The notes under the pieces were generated by a model. The model was not told the origin of the DNA. It saw only the letters and a program-made list of their open reading frames with translations, and ran no database searches. Shown piece by piece: positions 60,370 through 64,000 of a stretch of DNA of 64,000 nt (position 1 is its first letter; the number at the start of each line of letters is the position of its first letter). A program made the position numbers and the translations under genes. The stretch covers positions 372,001 through 436,000 of the forward strand of contig NZ_VHIP01000002.1 in the NCBI RefSeq assembly GCF_006494365.1. The letters run 5' to 3'. This stretch comes from Aestuariibacter sp. GS-14. GTDB taxonomy: Bacteria > Pseudomonadota > Gammaproteobacteria > Enterobacterales > Alteromonadaceae.

Positions 60370-60816
60370 ATGGCTCAGTCTGTAACAACGATGCTAAAAG
60401 ACGGACAGGATTACATGAAAACCTGGCCGCTTCGCAAAGAATTGTACGCGCTGTTTCCTGATTGCAGGGTAGTGGCTGCTACCCGGTTTGCCATTAAGGT
60501 TATGCCGCCAGTTGCAGTATTGGCGTGCGCTTCAACTATCAATGTGTTGGGTAGCGAACATATTCCTCAGGCCATCGCCATGGGCGCGTTTTTTCTGAGT
60601 ATGCCAATGCAGGGTTTATTGTGGTTAGGGCATCGTTCAAATCAAACACTCCCGCCTGCTATTCAATCCTGGTATCAGGACATTCTTTCCAAAATGCGCG
60701 ATCAGGGGTGCGCCGTCCAGCACAGCAAAGGAAAACCCCGCTACCGTGAATTAGCCAACGTGTTGAAAATGGCATTTGAGGATCTCGATAAGGCGTTTAC
60801 CCGCAATTGGTTCTAA
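60370..60816 (+). CDS. yfbV: YfbV (UPF0208) membrane protein
   Basis: A 148-residue protein with two membrane helices (about residues 45-62 and 68-85: MPPVAVLACASTINVLG and AIAMGAFFLSMPMQGLLWLGHRS). The GQDYMKTWPLRKELYALFPDCRV start and the ALANVLKMAFEDLDKAF-like end (ELANVLKMAFEDLDKAF) match UPF0208/YfbV, which helps limit the Ter macrodomain near replication terminus in E. coli. TGAGG six bases upstream supports the ATG at 60370 over earlier candidates. Confidence 0.9.
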   Translation: MAQSVTTMLKDGQDYMKTWPLRKELYALFPDCRVVAATRFAIKVMPPVAVLACASTINVLGSEHIPQAIAMGAFFLSMPMQGLLWLGHRSNQTLPPAIQSWYQDILSKMRDQGCAVQHSKGKPRYRELANVLKMAFEDLDKAFTRNWF

Positions 60817-60849
60817 CTCGCTTTAATTTAGTTTGATAAAGTAATCAGA

Positions 60850-61341
60850 CTAATCAACTAATGGCGTTAACGTTGTGCGGCATTGCCTGCATAAATATTG
60901 ACGTTTGCCACGAACCACGGCGTTGTGGCGGCGAATGCTTAACGCTACAGGCCCGCATTCACATCTATAGTCAACGGTATTAAGTTGCAGTGGAGCAAGG
61001 TCAAAACTGTGACGGGTATTGGGTTGGCATTCAAACACTTCCGACATCATAGCTTGCCATTCTTTGCCATGTGGCTTTACTCTGCCGTAAAGGCGATATA
61101 CCAATAAATGACTGACTTCGTGTGGAATGACATCAGTAAAATAGGCCTCTCTGTTATGAGCAAACAGTGTGGGGTGCAGGTTAATTCGGTTTTGCTGTAA
61201 AAACGCGGTGCCGGCGTGTTTACCACTTCGGCGATAGGTTAGCAGAGGACGCGGAAATGACCGCTTGAAAAACAACTCCGCCCTGGCATAAAGCTGCTCA
61301 AGGCGGAGTGCAATATCACTTTTGTCTGATTGTTTAATCAA
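60850..61341 (-). CDS. sprT: SprT family zinc metalloprotease-like protein
   Basis: A 163-residue protein with the zinc-binding HEVSH (H74, E75, H78) and a C-terminal zinc ribbon with YRCECG and LCRQC. Its size and layout match SprT, related to the eukaryotic DNA-protein crosslink protease SPRTN; activity in bacteria is not proven. It overlaps the sppA 3' end by 4 bp and follows it on the same strand. Confidence 0.92.
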   Translation of the reverse strand: MIKQSDKSDIALRLEQLYARAELFFKRSFPRPLLTYRRSGKHAGTAFLQQNRINLHPTLFAHNREAYFTDVIPHEVSHLLVYRLYGRVKPHGKEWQAMMSEVFECQPNTRHSFDLAPLQLNTVDYRCECGPVALSIRRHNAVVRGKRQYLCRQCRTTLTPLVD

Positions 61342-63212
61342 TGTGCCTCAACCACATTGCATGGCATACACAGCGTATAGATGCCATTCGGGTCGTTCAG
61401 ACTGGTTAACACGTCAATATCATTCAGCGCTGTTTTCAGTAAGCCCATGAAAGGAGACTGTGTATCACCAAACTGGAATTTAACGGCATATACCAGGGCT
61501 TGTCCGAAGAATTCTTTCCAGAATTGTTCTTTAGGCGACAGTTTGCGTTGAACGTAAACCGATTTGTAATTTTCTAAACCAGCTAATTCGGCCGCTGCAT
61601 CGATGGCAGCATTCAGATCGCCCAGTTCATCCACTAATCCATGTTCAAGGGCATCTGTACCAATCCATACCCGGCCTTGTGCAATCTTGTCTACGTCTTC
61701 TACCGTTAAACCGCGTGAGTTGGCTACAATCGACAGGAACTTGCTGTACTTGCTCTCCACACTGCGTTGAATAAACTGACTGTACTGTGGACTTAACCCT
61801 CTGGCCGCTGATACGCCTGCCATGTCGGTAGTGGCAACACCGTCGGTATTAATCCCCAGATAATCCAGGCTGTTTTCGTATGTCATGAACATGCCGAACA
61901 CGCCGATTGAACCGGTGATGGTGCTTGGCGAAGCAAAGATCTTATCTGCGTCGGTAGAAATCCAGTAACCACCTGATGCTGCGTAGGTATCCATGGATAC
62001 TACCACAGGTTTACCCGCGGCTTTCAGATTCAATATTTCCTGACGGATGATTTCTGAAGCCGAGGCACTGCCTCCGGGAGAGTCTACCTGAAATACCACT
62101 GCTTTAACGTCGTCGTCCATACGTGCCTGGCGAAGTAGTCTGGCAGTACTGTTACCACCAATTGTACCTGCGATTTGCTCACCATCCAGAATAATACCTT
62201 TCGCAACCACAATGCCTATTTTGTCGCCATGAGGCACAGGCATTGGTATCGACGGGTTTACAACACTGTTGTAATTGTGGAACGACGTAATGTTGAAGCC
62301 GGTTTTGTTATCGGCTTCGCCAACCAGTTCCACCATTTCCAGGCGAATATCTTCGCGGGTTTTCAGAGCATCAACCCAACCATTCTGCAAAGCATAGGTG
62401 GCTAAGTCGCCATCCGCTGTTTCAAATTTCTCGTTTAGTTGCGCCAGGGTGTCATCAAAGTTAGAAAGCTCCATGTTTCTTGCACTTGCTACATCGGCTT
62501 TGTACTGTTCCCAATAGGCATCTAACCAGCGTTGATTGCTTTCTTTGGCTTCAGGTGACATGTCTTCGCGCATGTAAGGTTCAACGGCAGATTTGTATGT
62601 ACCTACACGGAAAATATGCGTGGTGATTTTTAATTTCTCTAGTGCACGTTTGAAGTACATCTGATAATTGGCGTAACCTTCAAGCATGATAGCGCCCACC
62701 GGATTCATATAAACATGATCGGCATGAGCTGCAAGGTAATATTGGGTTTGCGTATAGTAATCTGCGATGGCGTAAACCGGCTTCCCAGAGGTTTTGAAGT
62801 CGTCTATGGCTTCTGCAACCGTGCGTAACTTGTTCAGGCCTGCGCGTCTTAAGCCCTGTAAATCCAACACCAGTGCTTTTATACGCTTGTCTTGTTTAGC
62901 GTTATCCAGCACAGACACCACATCGCGGATCAGCACTTCAGGATCATCAGGGTCTTCATTAAACGCTTGTTGGAAAAATTGTTCAGCGGGGTCAATGGCG
63001 GTCTTTTCAATCACTAACGACCCATTGAGCGTTAACACCAACGCGCTGTTTTGCACCACTTTTACAGTTTGATCTTCTTTGGAAGCAACAATAAAAATGC
63101 CAACAATAATGACGAGGAAAATAATGTTAAAAAATAACTTTCGACAAAAATTGAGGACAGTCCATAGACCTACAAACAGGGCTTTTGTCCAACTTGTGCT
63201 TTTTTGAACCAT
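61338..63212 (-). CDS. sppA: Signal peptide peptidase SppA, 67-kDa type
   Basis: A 624-residue membrane-bound serine protease that digests cleaved signal peptides in the periplasm. One N-terminal membrane helix (FFNIIFLVIIVGIFIVAS), then two repeated peptidase domains. The catalytic lysine is in FRVGTYKSAVEPYMRED in the first half and the serine in DTYAASGGYWIS in the second, the arrangement of the E. coli-type enzyme. VDSPGGSASASEIIRQE and STITGSIGVFGMF flank the active site. It is followed by sprT with a 4-bp overlap. Confidence 0.96.
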   Translation of the reverse strand: MVQKSTSWTKALFVGLWTVLNFCRKLFFNIIFLVIIVGIFIVASKEDQTVKVVQNSALVLTLNGSLVIEKTAIDPAEQFFQQAFNEDPDDPEVLIRDVVSVLDNAKQDKRIKALVLDLQGLRRAGLNKLRTVAEAIDDFKTSGKPVYAIADYYTQTQYYLAAHADHVYMNPVGAIMLEGYANYQMYFKRALEKLKITTHIFRVGTYKSAVEPYMREDMSPEAKESNQRWLDAYWEQYKADVASARNMELSNFDDTLAQLNEKFETADGDLATYALQNGWVDALKTREDIRLEMVELVGEADNKTGFNITSFHNYNSVVNPSIPMPVPHGDKIGIVVAKGIILDGEQIAGTIGGNSTARLLRQARMDDDVKAVVFQVDSPGGSASASEIIRQEILNLKAAGKPVVVSMDTYAASGGYWISTDADKIFASPSTITGSIGVFGMFMTYENSLDYLGINTDGVATTDMAGVSAARGLSPQYSQFIQRSVESKYSKFLSIVANSRGLTVEDVDKIAQGRVWIGTDALEHGLVDELGDLNAAIDAAAELAGLENYKSVYVQRKLSPKEQFWKEFFGQALVYAVKFQFGDTQSPFMGLLKTALNDIDVLTSLNDPNGIYTLCMPCNVVEAH

Positions 63213-63300
63213 ATTGACTACATACCTACGCTACATTTCATTGTTATGTTATCTAAACTCACATAATTCGCGAATTAAATTTGTAATGAATTGTAATAAC

Positions 63301-63495
63301 TCATTTCAACTGATTTTTGGATTTATTTAACGGTGGGCTTCTTTTTCCTGACTCATCAGCAGTGAGCCATTGCTGAATAACCCGGGCAATCTGCACATGC
63401 TGCTCGTTCGAAAGTGCCATCAACAAACGCCCATTGCGCTTGCTATAGCGAACTTTTCGATGTCCTCGTTGCATAATACGTAAAAAATTACTCAT
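63301..63495 (-). CDS. Small basic hypothetical protein
   Basis: 64 residues, strongly basic (MSNFLRIMQRGHRKVRYSKR), with one helix (EQHVQIARVIQQWL). No family recognised. CAGG close to the ATG gives a marginal ribosome-binding site. It lies 88 bp upstream of sppA on the same strand and may be in its operon, or may be spurious. Confidence 0.4.
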   Translation of the reverse strand: MSNFLRIMQRGHRKVRYSKRNGRLLMALSNEQHVQIARVIQQWLTADESGKRSPPLNKSKNQLK

Positions 63496-63706
63496 AACCT
63501 GAAAGTTTCATGATGATTAAACGTTCTTATAGGCCATATGGATGAAACGTTGCCATGAATTTGCAGTGTACACCACTATTAATCGGTTAAGTGCAACGTT
63601 ATTCCGGTTAACGATATGCGAATATGACGTTGAATAGAACAAAGTGCAACTGACCTTGTGTATAAGTTCATCTGAGTCTGTCAGAACATTAAGCGGGAAA
63701 GCTACA

Positions 63707-64000
63707 GTGATTAATCTCATTCAATCTCTGCAACAGAGACTTAACGCAGCCGTAAGTTATTTAGATGGCTGGTGTCTGCTGTTGGTTAGGTTATATTTGG
63801 CGCCCGTTATGATGCAGGCTGGCTGGCAAAAGTTTTCACACTTCAACGACACTGTTGCCTGGTTTGGTGATGCTGACTATGGTCTGGGCTTGCCTTTTCC
63901 CGCACTTTTGGCTGGACTAGCAACGGCGACTGAGTGTATTGGCGGAGCCTTGTTGTTACCAGGATTAGCGGTTCGTTGGGTGAGTATTCCATTGTTGATC
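63707..64000 (+). CDS. DoxX family membrane protein (3' truncated by window)
   Basis: 98 codons are visible from a GTG at 63707, with GGGAA eight bases upstream. The protein starts VINLIQSLQQRLNAAVSYLDGWC and contains the DoxX pattern: a first membrane helix (LLLVRLYLAPVMMQAGWQKF), then WFGDADYGLGLPFPALLAGLATATECIGGALLLPG with the conserved acidic residue in ATATECIGG, and the beginning of a third helix at RWVSIPLLI. DoxX proteins are small quinone- or redox-linked membrane proteins; marine relatives occur in HvfABC-like operons. The frame is open to the last base. Confidence 0.82.
   Translation, partial: MINLIQSLQQRLNAAVSYLDGWCLLLVRLYLAPVMMQAGWQKFSHFNDTVAWFGDADYGLGLPFPALLAGLATATECIGGALLLPGLAVRWVSIPLLI

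Overview
The window looks like the chromosome of a marine gammaproteobacterium, most probably of the Alteromonadales (Alteromonas-like). The case rests on gene content and order: ssrA near smpB, with ratA-rnfH divergent from smpB; mnmA-hflD-purB; cspD divergent from clpS-clpA, followed by infA, bpt, aat and trxB; a monomeric NADP-isocitrate dehydrogenase; ppsR divergent from ppsA; a fused SecDF; and a DgcN/DgcA-type D-glutamate module first described in marine Pseudoalteromonas. This is judged from protein resemblance without database searches, so genus is not assigned.

Layout. Bases 1-6.5 kb hold the end of a fused SecDF translocase, small conserved proteins, the radical-SAM protein YgiQ, thioredoxin TrxC and an EVE-domain protein. 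From 6.5-10.4 kb there is a two-gene operon matching the N-acetylating D-glutamate pathway, an adenosine-deaminase-superfamily enzyme with an altered active-site motif, and a DUF3859 protein. From 10.4-17.6 kb there is a secreted beta-propeller-like protein, a DUF445 membrane protein, and a MacA-MacB-outer-membrane-lipoprotein efflux operon. From 17.6-22 kb, on the minus strand, lie a patatin-like lipase, a cryptochrome/photolyase with its DUF2805 companion, and a chemotaxis receptor.

Bases 22261-27301 are a compact 5.0-kb integrative element inserted at the 3' end of ssrA (tmRNA). It is bounded by a 20-bp direct repeat, with paired 13-bp-period repeats about 60 bp inside each end. It carries a tyrosine recombinase, a serine recombinase, a ParB-like protein, a DUF2971 protein and two small unknown proteins. 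It also supplies a new terminator for ssrA, whose original terminator is now 5 kb away beyond the left repeat. This is the most distinctive accessory region in the window.

From 27.3-35.4 kb: ssrA, an orphan XdhC-family protein, an alpha/beta hydrolase, smpB, ratA-rnfH, a MarR regulator, ppsR and ppsA. From 35.5-46.4 kb there is a signalling-rich stretch: a diguanylate cyclase whose membrane domain keeps all the ethylene/copper-binding residues of plant ETR1, a pilin-like protein, a GGDEF-EAL protein, a YdiJ-type flavin/Fe-S dehydrogenase, the ribosomal oxygenase RoxA, and a class III nucleotide cyclase lacking its usual transition-state arginine. From 46.4 kb to the end is core housekeeping: purB-hflD-mnmA, rluE, icd, a NagB-fold protein, the N-degron protease and tagging cluster (clpS, clpA, bpt, aat), trxB, yfbV, sprT, sppA, and the start of a DoxX-family gene cut by the window edge.

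The tmRNA/SmpB ribosome-rescue system, the ClpSA/Aat/Bpt degradation system, SppA and SecDF together make this a protein-quality-control-rich neighbourhood.
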